From positions 434,001 to 498,000 of the forward strand of contig NZ_JAINWA010000003.1 of the NCBI RefSeq assembly GCF_021021555.1: a DNA stretch of 64,000 nt, written 5' to 3'. The stretch's first letter is position 1; the number at the start of each line of letters is the position of its first letter. Made by a program: the position numbers and the translations under genes. Below the pieces are notes generated by a model. The model ran no database searches. It was not told where the DNA came from and worked only from the letters and a program-made list of their open reading frames with translations. Origin of the DNA: Teretinema zuelzerae. Its GTDB lineage: Bacteria; Spirochaetota; Spirochaetia; Treponematales; Treponemataceae. This document shows positions 8,504-16,262 of the stretch, piece by piece.

Positions 8504-8860
8504 ATGCTTTTACAAATCAAGGATATAACAGAGCGGTTTTCCTCCGAGATCGGGCTCTATAAGGAGCTTGCCGCACTGTTGTGCGAACGCGAAGGGGAAA
8601 TCGAATCGCTGAATGCTCTTGCGACCGGTAGAGACGCCGCGCGGATAGCCTATATCGCTCATAAGCTTAAAGGCGCTGCGGGAATTCTGGGAGCGGAGCT
8701 TTTGGCGGACACAGCGGGAGAACTCGAGGAAGCCGCGAGAAGCCGGACGGAAATCGATTATGATCTTGTGTCCGAACGGATTCGGGAACTGAAAAAAAAC
8801 TATAGGGAAACCTGCGAAGCGATTCGCGAGTTCGTCAGGGAAAACGAAAAACCGTCGTAA
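8504..8860 (+). CDS. Histidine phosphotransfer (HPt) protein
   Basis: 118 aa from ATG 8504 (SD AAGGAG overlaps the fumarase stop). All-helical. IAHKLKGAAGILGA carries the phosphorylatable His53 of an HPt domain, which relays phosphate between a hybrid kinase receiver and a response regulator. A stand-alone HPt with no kinase or regulator next to it is an orphan, so its partners are elsewhere. It is co-transcribed with the fumarase gene. Its last 26 bp overlap the 3' end of the convergent tatD gene. Confidence 0.8.
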   Translation: MLLQIKDITERFSSEIGLYKELAALLCEREGEIESLNALATGRDAARIAYIAHKLKGAAGILGAELLADTAGELEEAARSRTEIDYDLVSERIRELKKNYRETCEAIREFVRENEKPS

Positions 8861-9581
8861 AATTGGTTTTGATCCGAGAAACGAAGGCCGAAAGGTCGGT
8901 TCCCGCAATGCCGGCGGCTGCCCGGGCCACCGCATCGATATCGGCGGGCTGGGTGCTTTTCTCACCCCGAAGCGTCATGTACGGAGCATCGGTTTCAGTG
9001 AGAATCCTGTCAAGCGGCAGCGCGGCGACTGTTTCCGCGGCGGACCGGTCGCCCCGAAGCAAGGCCTTCCCGATTGAAAAATACGCGTTTATTCCGCGCG
9101 ACAAAAGCGAGCGGGCTTCGTTCGCCGATCCCGGCCATCCGTGAAAAACAACCGCAGAGATTTTTTTAAGCCGGCGAAAATCAGCGAAAATCAAAGGAAG
9201 CCCTTTTCTGCAATGGACGACAAGAGGAAGGCCGTTGTCGGCTGCGAGCGAAACTTGAGCGTCCCACGCGCGTTTCTGCTCGTCCTTCCGGGCCGAAAAG
9301 CGTTCCTCGTAAAAGTCGAAACCGCATTCGCCTATCGCCTGCACTCTCCGGTCGCGGACGAGCCCTGCAAGAAATTCGAGACGGGATTCGTCTGGGTCCT
9401 GCGGATGAATGCCGAAGGACAGAAAGATTCTGCCCGGGCGGGAAGCGGCATACGATTCCTGCCAGAGGAATTCGTCCGGCCGGCAGGAGCTCGCGCACAG
9501 CAGGTTTTGCCCGCCCGAGTCCGGTTCGATTCCGCTTTGAACAAAGCAGTCGTATAAATGAATATGCGCGTCGGTATACAC
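8835..9581 (-). CDS. tatD: TatD-family metal-dependent hydrolase/DNase
   Basis: 248 aa from GTG 9581. Metal-binding residues of the TatD TIM barrel are in order: DAHIHL (His6, His8), GECGFD (Glu), LVVHCRKG (His), VVFHGWPG (His) and LTETDAPYM (Asp). Family members act as 3'-5' exonucleases or D-aminoacyl-tRNA deacylases. No SD precedes the GTG; a perfect -10 TATAAT (9588-9593) ends 6 nt upstream, pointing to a leaderless message. It overlaps the convergent HPt gene tail-to-tail. Confidence 0.85.
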   Translation of the reverse strand: MYTDAHIHLYDCFVQSGIEPDSGGQNLLCASSCRPDEFLWQESYAASRPGRIFLSFGIHPQDPDESRLEFLAGLVRDRRVQAIGECGFDFYEERFSARKDEQKRAWDAQVSLAADNGLPLVVHCRKGLPLIFADFRRLKKISAVVFHGWPGSANEARSLLSRGINAYFSIGKALLRGDRSAAETVAALPLDRILTETDAPYMTLRGEKSTQPADIDAVARAAAGIAGTDLSAFVSRIKTNFTTVFRFP

Positions 9582-9587
9582 AAATGA

Positions 9588-9593
9588 ATTATA
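9588..9593 (-). promoter_or_regulatory. -10 element of tatD (predicted leaderless)
   Basis: TATAAT on the minus strand, 6 nt from GTG 9581. No convincing -35 hexamer at 17 bp. Confidence 0.4.
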
Positions 9594-9646
9594 TCCCTAA
9601 AGGCCAGGGCCGCGAAACCCGAAAATAGATGCAACGGGAGGTTTTG

Positions 9647-9862
9647 ATGAAAAACTACTATATCAGGAGCGGCAACGGCTGCGCGGATTATCTGAGGGTT
9701 CTCAGCGAAACCGAAGAAGGGTACATGGTTCGCATTTATCGGGATATGGACGGATATGAAAAAATCATCGACGACTTCATGAGTCTGTCTCTCTTTGAAA
9801 GCTGCCTCCGAACCGGCTACATCGCGGAAATGGAAGAACAGAAAGAAGTCGCCACCGCGTAG
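9647..9862 (+). CDS. Small conserved-looking protein of unknown function (71 aa)
   Basis: Start ATG 9647 is set by the SD GGGAGG 5 nt upstream; a longer frame from 9629 has no SD. Acidic, soluble, no signal peptide: MKNYYIRSGNGCADYLRV, then a central EEGYMVRIYRDMDGYEKIIDDFM block. Monocistronic, flanked by a terminator at 9925-9959. I do not recognise the family. Confidence 0.7.
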   Translation: MKNYYIRSGNGCADYLRVLSETEEGYMVRIYRDMDGYEKIIDDFMSLSLFESCLRTGYIAEMEEQKEVATA

Positions 9863-9924
9863 AAGCCGGCATGCCGGAGAATGAAAAATATTCTTCCGCA
9901 ATCGCATCAACACAAAAAGAAGAC

Positions 9925-9959
9925 AAGCCGTGAGGACCTCGTGCCGAACGGCTTTTTTT
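9925..9959 (+). terminator. Intrinsic terminator after the 71-aa gene
   Basis: AAGCCGT (9925-9931) pairs with ACGGCTT (9948-9954), followed by a T-run to 9959. It lies just before the end of the convergent miaA paralogue. Confidence 0.65.
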
Positions 9960-9968
9960 ATCGGCAGG

Positions 9969-10895
9969 CTATAAAAGTTCCGCCTCGACGATAGCCCGCG
10001 CCTCATCGTAGTTTCCGCGCTCGATCCAGCGGACGGCAACGCCCTTGCGCTCCATGCCCCTGAACCAGGTTTCCTGGCGTTTCGCGAACTGGCAAATCGC
10101 CGTGTACAGCGAATCGATCCATTCCTGCCTGTTCTGGATGAGTCCCTGAAGATATCGTGCGGTGTAGCGGTACTCAAGACCGAGCCGGTCCAAGCGGTCC
10201 CATGAATAGCCTTCGCCGTGAAGGCGCTCCACTTCCTCCGCGAGGCCTTCCTCGACGCGGGAAAGAAGACGGCTTCGTATCCGTTCGCGCAGCTCGTCCC
10301 GCGGATAGCGCACGCCGAGAGTAAGCGGCCGCAATACGGGACGGCTTTCGGCTTCTTCTTCTGCTGGCGAATCGCGCTCGTATTCGGCGATTTCAATTGC
10401 GCGCACAAGACGCGCTCTGTCTTCCAGATCCGTCCGATTGTGAATTTCCGCCTTGACGCTCAAAAGGCGGCGTGCGAGTTCGTCCAGCGTCAAAGGCGCA
10501 AGCTCTTCCCGCAGCGGCGGATTTTCAGGAACCTCGACGAGCGGATACGAGCGGAGAATAGAATCGAGATACATCCCCGTGCCGCCGACCATCAGCGGAA
10601 ACGCCGAACGATCCGAAAGGCTCCGATACGTCCTGTAGAAATCTCGTTGAAAGGAAAACACGTTATATTCTTCGGCCAGGGTCGCCACATCGACCAAATG
10701 ATAGGGAACTTCTCCGTATTCGGCGAGGTCCTTGCCTGAACCGATGTCGAGCCCACGGTACACCTGACGGGAATCTGCGGAGATTATTTCGCAGGGCCTT
10801 CCCCTGCCCGCCAGATCCCGCGCGAGGCGGACGCCCAGCGAGGTTTTTCCGCAGGCGGTGGCTCCGAGCACTACGAGAATATCGAAGGAGCTCAT
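9969..10895 (-). CDS. miaA: Second MiaA-family tRNA prenyltransferase (paralogue)
   Basis: 308 aa. P-loop GATACGKTS, then IISADSRQVYRGLDIGSGKD, GGTGMYLDSILRSYP and a C-terminal QFAKRQETWFRGM: the same order of blocks as MiaA. It differs from the copy at 213-1196 in details. The region normally reading 'DPxAAxxIHPNDxxRIIRALEV' is IHNRTDLEDRARLVRAIEI, and the lid region is shorter. SD AAGGA lies 9 nt before ATG 10895. It follows rlmI by 19 bp, so the two form an RNA-modification operon. It may act on a different tRNA subset or substrate, or be a diverged spare; the sequence cannot decide. Confidence 0.85.
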   Translation of the reverse strand: MSSFDILVVLGATACGKTSLGVRLARDLAGRGRPCEIISADSRQVYRGLDIGSGKDLAEYGEVPYHLVDVATLAEEYNVFSFQRDFYRTYRSLSDRSAFPLMVGGTGMYLDSILRSYPLVEVPENPPLREELAPLTLDELARRLLSVKAEIHNRTDLEDRARLVRAIEIAEYERDSPAEEEAESRPVLRPLTLGVRYPRDELRERIRSRLLSRVEEGLAEEVERLHGEGYSWDRLDRLGLEYRYTARYLQGLIQNRQEWIDSLYTAICQFAKRQETWFRGMERKGVAVRWIERGNYDEARAIVEAELL

Positions 10896-10914
10896 GGATT
10901 CGAATCCTTTGCCG

Positions 10915-12105
10915 TCACCATACTCTGCAGAGGGCGCATTTCAGATAATCCGATTCAGGATACCCCGAAAGAGCGGGGTGGTCGGGCCCGGGTCCGCGCT
11001 TCTCGAGCACCTGGACCGTGCGATGCGCGTCGCGCGCCGCGTTCTGAATCATCCGGTAGAAATGATCCGAGGTAAAAAAATGCGAACACGAACAGGTCAT
11101 CAAAAATCCGCCAGGGCGGAGAATCTTCATCGCGCGCAGATTGATTTCCTTATAGCCGCCGTAGGCCTTGTCTATCATCTTCGCGCTTTTGGTAAAGGCC
11201 GGAGGATCAAGGATAATGAAGTCGTACTTCTTTCCGTCTTTTTCCTGCGCCTTGAGAAAATCGAACACGTCGTGGGTTTCAGCCCGCATAGCGGCTTCTG
11301 CCCCGTTGCGGGCGATGTTCCCTCTGATTCCTGCAACCGCATCCTCCGAGATATCTATCGCCAGAACGGAAGATGCTCCGCCTTTCCATGCGTTGAGTCC
11401 GAATGCGCCGGTGTGGGAGCAGGTATCGAGCACTTCCCTGCCCTTCGATATCCGGGCGGCGAGGGCGCGGTTGTCCTTTTGATCGAGAAAATATCCGGTT
11501 TTCTGGCCGTTTTCGAGGTCGACCGTCAATTCGATTCCGTTTTCGCGGATGACGATGCGGGGATCGAATTCAGCGCCGATCCAGCCTTTCCGTTCGGAAA
11601 GTCCCTCGAGGGCACGTACGTGGACGTCGCTTCGTTCGAATATTCCGGCAGGGCGGATCACTTCCTCAAGGGCGGCGACGATATCGTCGCGGAAAGAATC
11701 CACCGCAAGGGTCAAAAACTGAACAACCAGGAAAACCCGGCCTTCAAGATCGACGAAGCGTTCGACGACCAGTCCGGGCAAAAGATCGGATTCCGCGAAC
11801 AACAGGCGGTACGAATCGCCTTCGCCGTAAAAAAAGGAACGGGTTTCAGCCGCGGCTCGAATGCGCGAGGCGAAAAAGGCGCGGTTAATCTGTTCGTCTT
11901 TATTCCGGGTAAACAGCCTGACCGTTATGCGGGACGAACGGTTAATCACGCCCCTGCCGAGAAAATGGCCGGACTTCGTCAACACATCCACCGGAGAACC
12001 GTCGGGACAATCAGCCGGCAAACGGCCGATTTCATTATCGAAAATCCACGGATGACCCAGGAGAATTCTGTCCTCTTCCCCTTCTTTCAGAAAAAGCTTG
12101 TGCAT
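10915..12105 (-). CDS. rlmI: 23S rRNA (cytosine-C5) methyltransferase RlmI-like
   Basis: 396 aa from ATG 12105, exactly the length of E. coli RlmI; the open frame continues upstream but only through the divergent gene. An N-terminal PUA domain (MHKLFLKEGEEDRILLGHPWIFDNEI) is followed by a linker domain and a class I SAM methyltransferase. Motif I is LDTCSHTGAFGL, the catalytic block YDFIILDPPAF is present, and MTCSCSH follows. It modifies 23S rRNA (C1962 in E. coli). Operon with the miaA paralogue; divergent from the M48-like gene. Confidence 0.9.
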   Translation of the reverse strand: MHKLFLKEGEEDRILLGHPWIFDNEIGRLPADCPDGSPVDVLTKSGHFLGRGVINRSSRITVRLFTRNKDEQINRAFFASRIRAAAETRSFFYGEGDSYRLLFAESDLLPGLVVERFVDLEGRVFLVVQFLTLAVDSFRDDIVAALEEVIRPAGIFERSDVHVRALEGLSERKGWIGAEFDPRIVIRENGIELTVDLENGQKTGYFLDQKDNRALAARISKGREVLDTCSHTGAFGLNAWKGGASSVLAIDISEDAVAGIRGNIARNGAEAAMRAETHDVFDFLKAQEKDGKKYDFIILDPPAFTKSAKMIDKAYGGYKEINLRAMKILRPGGFLMTCSCSHFFTSDHFYRMIQNAARDAHRTVQVLEKRGPGPDHPALSGYPESDYLKCALCRVW

Positions 12106-12162
12106 GGGCGCAGTATAGACCTTTCGTTGCCTTTTAGCCAACTGGTGTGTTATTGTCAGTAT

Positions 12163-13962
12163 ATGAAGACTTTTGCATCGCTCGCTCTTGTTAGCGCCGT
12201 AGCCCTCTTCGGCATCCGTCCCGTCCAAGCTCAAAACACGGGCCTTCAGGAACAACTGAAGATGCTTCAGACCAAGGCTGTGCGGAGCGGTGATCTGGGA
12301 GACTGGGAAGCAGTTCTGGATTCGGCCGCTTTCAAGCTCTACCGGATGACCGAGCTCTGGAGAGGCGTCATCGATATACTCCCGCTGAAGGACGACTCCA
12401 TCGATACCGGCGTTTTCGCAAACGCTACCGTAGTCGTCACGACAGGACTGCTCGATCATATCGACGCTGAGATCTTCGAGTCCTCTGCCGCCTCGGGAAG
12501 ACGCATCAGATCCCTGGAAAAAGAACGGGAGGAACGCCTTATCGGATGGCTCGCCGCTGACGCCGCCCGTTTCGCCCTGGGCTTGCACGAAGCCGGATCA
12601 ATGACCGACGAGCAATGGCATCAAGCGGACGCCTTCGCGGCGGCGCTGTTCGCCGTATTAGGGAAAAACCCCGAATCCTACGCCCGCTGGGTCTCGTCGC
12701 TGGGAGAACTGTACTCGCCCGGGAACGAGGCCGCGCGCTCGTATTTTCTGCAGCGGCCCTCGGTGGAAAACAGAATCGCCGAATTGGCGAAGCGGGAAGA
12801 AGAGACAGACGTCTGGACATCGTCGCTTTCAACGCTTCTGATCTGCCTTAAAACGGGAACGGTTTCAGCAGAAAATCTCGACTCCCTCGCGGCGCTCAGG
12901 GAAGCATGGCCCCGATCCCCCTACCTCGCCCGCCTTGAAGCGCTTTGCGCCCATCAAGCCTGGCTCGCCGGACTGCAGCCTGAAACGCAGGGGATAAAAA
13001 CCGTTCTTCCGATAGCGGCCGACCGGGACCCGGCGGCGGCCATGTTCAAAGAATACCTGCAAAACAACCAACCGCTCTTCCCGTCTTCCGGCTTTCTGGA
13101 TGACGAAACCGCCATTCCCGGAGACTCGCTCTTGTTCATGAAGGCGGCTAACGCGTATAAGGCGGCCCTCGCGGAGAGGCCGGATTTTCTGCTCGAGTCG
13201 GCCGAGGCGATGCTTCTCGCCAGATCGGGAAACACCCAAATGAGAAACTACGCGTTCAAGAGGGCCGAGTCCGCCGCGGCGGCAGAGGAAGGAACACAGT
13301 CCTTCGCGGCCCGGGCAAATTTCGCGGCCCTTCTCTATCTCTCCGGCAGGGACTACGTACGCTCGCAGTTCATGCTGGAAGCCTTGGCCGCGGCAAGCCG
13401 GGGCGGAAAAGAACGGCAGGGGCTCAGGTCCTACCCGGGCGCCCCGGGCAACGAACTTGATCTTCTGATTAATCTCGCGTGGATGCAAAAAGCCCTCGGC
13501 GAAGAAACACGCGCGCAGGCGACTCTCGACGCAGAGCGGAACCTGGCCGCCGCCGGGCGCAAAGCGGAGAACGCTTCCGTCGACGAGGCAAGAGTATCTT
13601 TCAGAGGCCTTTCGACCGGCATGACACAGGAGAATCTCCTTGAAACATGGGGCGAGCCCGACGAGATACTCTATACGTATTACATGGAAAGCTGGACATA
13701 CCGATCTCTGGGCGCGATTGTTCTTCTGCGTCCTGCCGAAAACTCGAACGCCGGACGCATCATTGCGATAAAACTGCTTGAGGAATCCCCGATATCGCCG
13801 GGCGCCGACATACGGCTCGGCGACGATTCTGAAGAACTGGAAAAAGCATTCGGTCCTGCGCGCTACCGCGCCCACGACGCTCTGGTGTTTTACGGAACCG
13901 GCTACTCAATCAGGGCAGTCGTGCGCGGAGGAAGAATCCTGGGAATCAGCGCGGTCGAATGA
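12163..13962 (+). CDS. Secreted M48/BepA-like protein lacking zinc ligands, with BamE/SmpA-like C-terminus
   Basis: 599 aa from ATG 12163; the frame is open from 10858 but only antisense to rlmI. Signal peptide (about residues 1-23, cleavage after PVQA). Residues 85-180 follow the M48 metalloprotease plan: GVFANATVVVTTGLLDHI, then LIGWLAADAARF where HExxH belongs, then DEQWHQADAFAAALFAVLGKNPESYARW in place of the 'EYEADRFAV' block. The HExxH residues His, Glu and His are replaced by Ala132, Asp133 and Arg136, and the third ligand Glu is also gone. An Ala-rich TPR-like helical region follows. The last 110 residues hold GMTQENLLETWGEPDEI and a second similar unit, resembling SmpA/BamE folds. 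Inference: a non-proteolytic outer-membrane assembly chaperone. No SD precedes the start. Confidence 0.6.
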   Translation: MKTFASLALVSAVALFGIRPVQAQNTGLQEQLKMLQTKAVRSGDLGDWEAVLDSAAFKLYRMTELWRGVIDILPLKDDSIDTGVFANATVVVTTGLLDHIDAEIFESSAASGRRIRSLEKEREERLIGWLAADAARFALGLHEAGSMTDEQWHQADAFAAALFAVLGKNPESYARWVSSLGELYSPGNEAARSYFLQRPSVENRIAELAKREEETDVWTSSLSTLLICLKTGTVSAENLDSLAALREAWPRSPYLARLEALCAHQAWLAGLQPETQGIKTVLPIAADRDPAAAMFKEYLQNNQPLFPSSGFLDDETAIPGDSLLFMKAANAYKAALAERPDFLLESAEAMLLARSGNTQMRNYAFKRAESAAAAEEGTQSFAARANFAALLYLSGRDYVRSQFMLEALAAASRGGKERQGLRSYPGAPGNELDLLINLAWMQKALGEETRAQATLDAERNLAAAGRKAENASVDEARVSFRGLSTGMTQENLLETWGEPDEILYTYYMESWTYRSLGAIVLLRPAENSNAGRIIAIKLLEESPISPGADIRLGDDSEELEKAFGPARYRAHDALVFYGTGYSIRAVVRGGRILGISAVE

Positions 13963-13981
13963 CCGCTTCTTCAAGCATCTT

Positions 13982-14761
13982 TCAGACTTCGCTGAATACG
14001 TCGTTCATGGTGTACACGCCTATCCTGGCATGGCCGTCGGGACCGGGACTCGCCAGCCATTCCAGGGCGCGGACAGCTCCCAGCGCGAAGCCTTCGCGGG
14101 TTCTCGCGGTATGCGTCAACTCGATCGTATCGGCCGCTGAGTCGAAATACACGGTGTGAGTTCCGGGAACGGATCCTACCCGAACGCTCGCGAGATGCAG
14201 CTCGGACGGCTCAGGACGGCGCGTGAACGAATCGGTGAACAGCGTAGTCTTTCGGGGAAGATTCTCCATAATTCTCCGGGCGATATCGAGTCCCGTGCCG
14301 GAAGGGCTGTCGGCTTTCTGATTATGGTGCGATTCGAACACCGCGACGTCGTATTCCTCGAATTCGGCCATAAGACGGGCGGCTTCCGAAACCATTTTAT
14401 AAAAGAGATTCACGCCGACGGAAAAATTGGACGAATACAAAAAGGCCGTTCTCGTATCGTCTACGAGACGGCGGACTTCCTCGAGGCGGTCCACCCATCC
14501 GGTCGTTCCCACCACGAGGGGGATGCCGGTAGGCACAAGCGAGAAAATATTGTTCGTAACCGAGGCTGGATGCGAGAACTCGATGATCCCCTCGGCTCCG
14601 GAATCGCCGATAGCCTTCAGCATCTCTTCCGAAACGGCTGTTACGCAGGAGGCGTCTTTTGCGTAGGGATCGACGGTGCAGACGACCTCGTGGCCTCGCA
14701 TCAATGCGGCCTTTTCGATCATATGCCCCATCTTTCCGTAACCGACAAGCGCTATTTTCAT
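13982..14761 (-). CDS. dapB: 4-hydroxy-tetrahydrodipicolinate reductase
   Basis: 259 aa from ATG 14761. Reduces hydroxy-tetrahydrodipicolinate with NAD(P)H in lysine/diaminopimelate synthesis. An N-terminal Rossmann motif VGYGKMGHMI is followed by VVGTTGW and the DapB signature ESHHNQKADSPSGTGL with the catalytic His-His and Lys. The start overlaps the lysC stop as ATGA (14758-14761), so the two are coupled. Together with dapL at 61287 it supports the aminotransferase variant of the pathway. Confidence 0.95.
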   Translation of the reverse strand: MKIALVGYGKMGHMIEKAALMRGHEVVCTVDPYAKDASCVTAVSEEMLKAIGDSGAEGIIEFSHPASVTNNIFSLVPTGIPLVVGTTGWVDRLEEVRRLVDDTRTAFLYSSNFSVGVNLFYKMVSEAARLMAEFEEYDVAVFESHHNQKADSPSGTGLDIARRIMENLPRKTTLFTDSFTRRPEPSELHLASVRVGSVPGTHTVYFDSAADTIELTHTARTREGFALGAVRALEWLASPGPDGHARIGVYTMNDVFSEV

Positions 14762-16140
14762 TGATCTGCTCCCTCGGGCGTCCAGAGTCCCGGCTTGTCG
14801 GGCGTTCCGAAATATCGGGCATGGAGGGCCTTGACCACAATATCGGCCTCGTCGGAGTCGCAGATGAAGCTGATATTCACCTTTGAGGCTCCCTGGCTGA
14901 TCATCTGGACGTTGATTCCTTCCTGATTGAGCGCGTCGAAGGTCGCGGAAAGGATTTCGCTCGAACGCTTGACGTCGCAAATAACGGTCACTATCGCCTT
15001 GCTCTTCCTGATGTCTATGCTCGCGTATTTTTCAAGATCATGGCGGAGGCCTGAAAAGTTCGCCTTGCTGCTGTCGACGGTAAGGGACACGGACACCTCG
15101 GAAGTAGCGACCACGTCTACGCTGATGCTGTGAGAGGCGAAGGATTCGAACACCTTCGCGAGAAAACCGTATTGGCCGAGCATGCGGGTGGAAACGATAT
15201 CGATCAGGGTCACGTTCTTTTTCGACGTAATCGCGCGAACGGGAACCGGCTTGGTTTCATGGCTGGTTACGATGATCGAACCGGGAGCCTCGATGTTATA
15301 GGAGTTTTTCACGCGGACAGGGGTTCCCGTCTGGAGGCAGGGCTGCATCGAGCGGGGATGCAGAACCTGAGCGCCGAAATACGCCAGCTCTGCCACCTCG
15401 TCGTAGGTCGCGACCGGCACGGTGCGGGCCTCCTTGACGATGCGGGGATCGGTCGTGAGTATTCCGTCGACGTCCTTCCAGGTCTGTACTTCTTCCGCCA
15501 TCAAAGCCGCGCCGATGAGCGTCGCGGTCAGATCGCTTCCTCCGCGTCCGAGTGTGGTGATGAAGCCCTTGGCATCTTTCGCGATGAAGCCTGTAACGAT
15601 CGGCATCGGCATGCCGTCGCCCTTTTTGCCTTCGGCATAGGGAGTCAGGTTTTTGCGGATGTTTTCCCATGTCTCCGGGAGAAGATCTGCTCCGGTATAT
15701 TGAGAATCGCTGATAAAGCCGATATCCCAGGCATCCTTGAATTCGGCCCGCACATTCAGCGTATTCAGATACGACGCCATCAGGCGGACGGAAAGACGCT
15801 CGCCGAAGGAGACAAGGTAATCACGCGAACGGGGAGTCACTTCGCGGAGCATGGAAATGCCCGTGAGAAGAGTCCTCAGCTCTGCGAGAAGAAAATCGAT
15901 TTCCGAAACAGGGATGCCGAGTTCAGCGGCTGTGGTTTTATGGAGTTTTTCGATCGCGTCGACACTCACCTTGCCGTTCAAGGCATCGTCCGCCGCGGCG
16001 AGAAGGTCGTCGGTGGTGTCGCCCATTGCCGAAAGCACGACGATCGGACGGCGATTTTCAAAACTGCGGATGATTCCCGCGACATGACGGATCCGCTCTG
16101 CATTTGCAACGGACGACCCGCCGAATTTCATAACAATCAT
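14758..16140 (-). CDS. lysC: Aspartate kinase (LysC/ThrA type)
   Basis: 460 aa from ATG 16140 (IVMKFGGSSV right at the N-terminus; a purine-rich GGGGGAAG lies upstream). Phosphorylates aspartate, the first step towards lysine, threonine and methionine. Kinase core: KFGGSSVANAERI, VSFGERLSVRLMASYL, TTLGRGGSDLTATLIGAAL and TTDPRIV. Two C-terminal ACT domains (about residues 305-460, with LIDIVSTRMLGQYGFLAKVFE and INVQMISQGASKVNISFI) are expected to bind an amino acid for feedback control. Coupled to dapB. Confidence 0.95.
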   Translation of the reverse strand: MIVMKFGGSSVANAERIRHVAGIIRSFENRRPIVVLSAMGDTTDDLLAAADDALNGKVSVDAIEKLHKTTAAELGIPVSEIDFLLAELRTLLTGISMLREVTPRSRDYLVSFGERLSVRLMASYLNTLNVRAEFKDAWDIGFISDSQYTGADLLPETWENIRKNLTPYAEGKKGDGMPMPIVTGFIAKDAKGFITTLGRGGSDLTATLIGAALMAEEVQTWKDVDGILTTDPRIVKEARTVPVATYDEVAELAYFGAQVLHPRSMQPCLQTGTPVRVKNSYNIEAPGSIIVTSHETKPVPVRAITSKKNVTLIDIVSTRMLGQYGFLAKVFESFASHSISVDVVATSEVSVSLTVDSSKANFSGLRHDLEKYASIDIRKSKAIVTVICDVKRSSEILSATFDALNQEGINVQMISQGASKVNISFICDSDEADIVVKALHARYFGTPDKPGLWTPEGADQ

Positions 16141-16192
16141 GACTTCCCCCGAAATCTTATAATTATTCACTGTAAAGCAAAACTTATGAATA

Positions 16193-16221
16193 AATATACC
16201 AAACTGCGGCAAGTTATACAA
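16193..16221 (-). promoter_or_regulatory. Promoter of lysC-dapB
   Basis: -35 TTGTAT (16216-16221), 17 bp spacer, -10 TATATT (16193-16198) on the minus strand. The predicted start near 16186 gives a leader of about 45 nt. The divergent RNase promoter lies at 16229-16257. Confidence 0.5.
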
Positions 16222-16228
16222 TACCATC

Positions 16229-16257
16229 TTGTACCCGCATTACGCACATGGTAGAGT
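16229..16257 (+). promoter_or_regulatory. Promoter of RNase II gene (predicted leaderless)
   Basis: -35 TTGTAC (16229-16234), 17 bp spacer, -10 TAGAGT (16252-16257). ATG 16263 is only 5 nt further and has no SD. Confidence 0.5.
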
Positions 16258-16262
16258 AGCGT

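Noticed and set aside
10858-12162. A 1034-codon plus-strand frame that extends the M48-like gene far upstream
   Set aside because: The upstream 430 codons are antisense to rlmI, whose motifs are clear. The signal peptide starts at ATG 12163.
14762-14980. Longer dapB frame starting at 14980
   Set aside because: The extra residues lie inside lysC; the Rossmann motif begins at ATG 14761, which overlaps the lysC stop.
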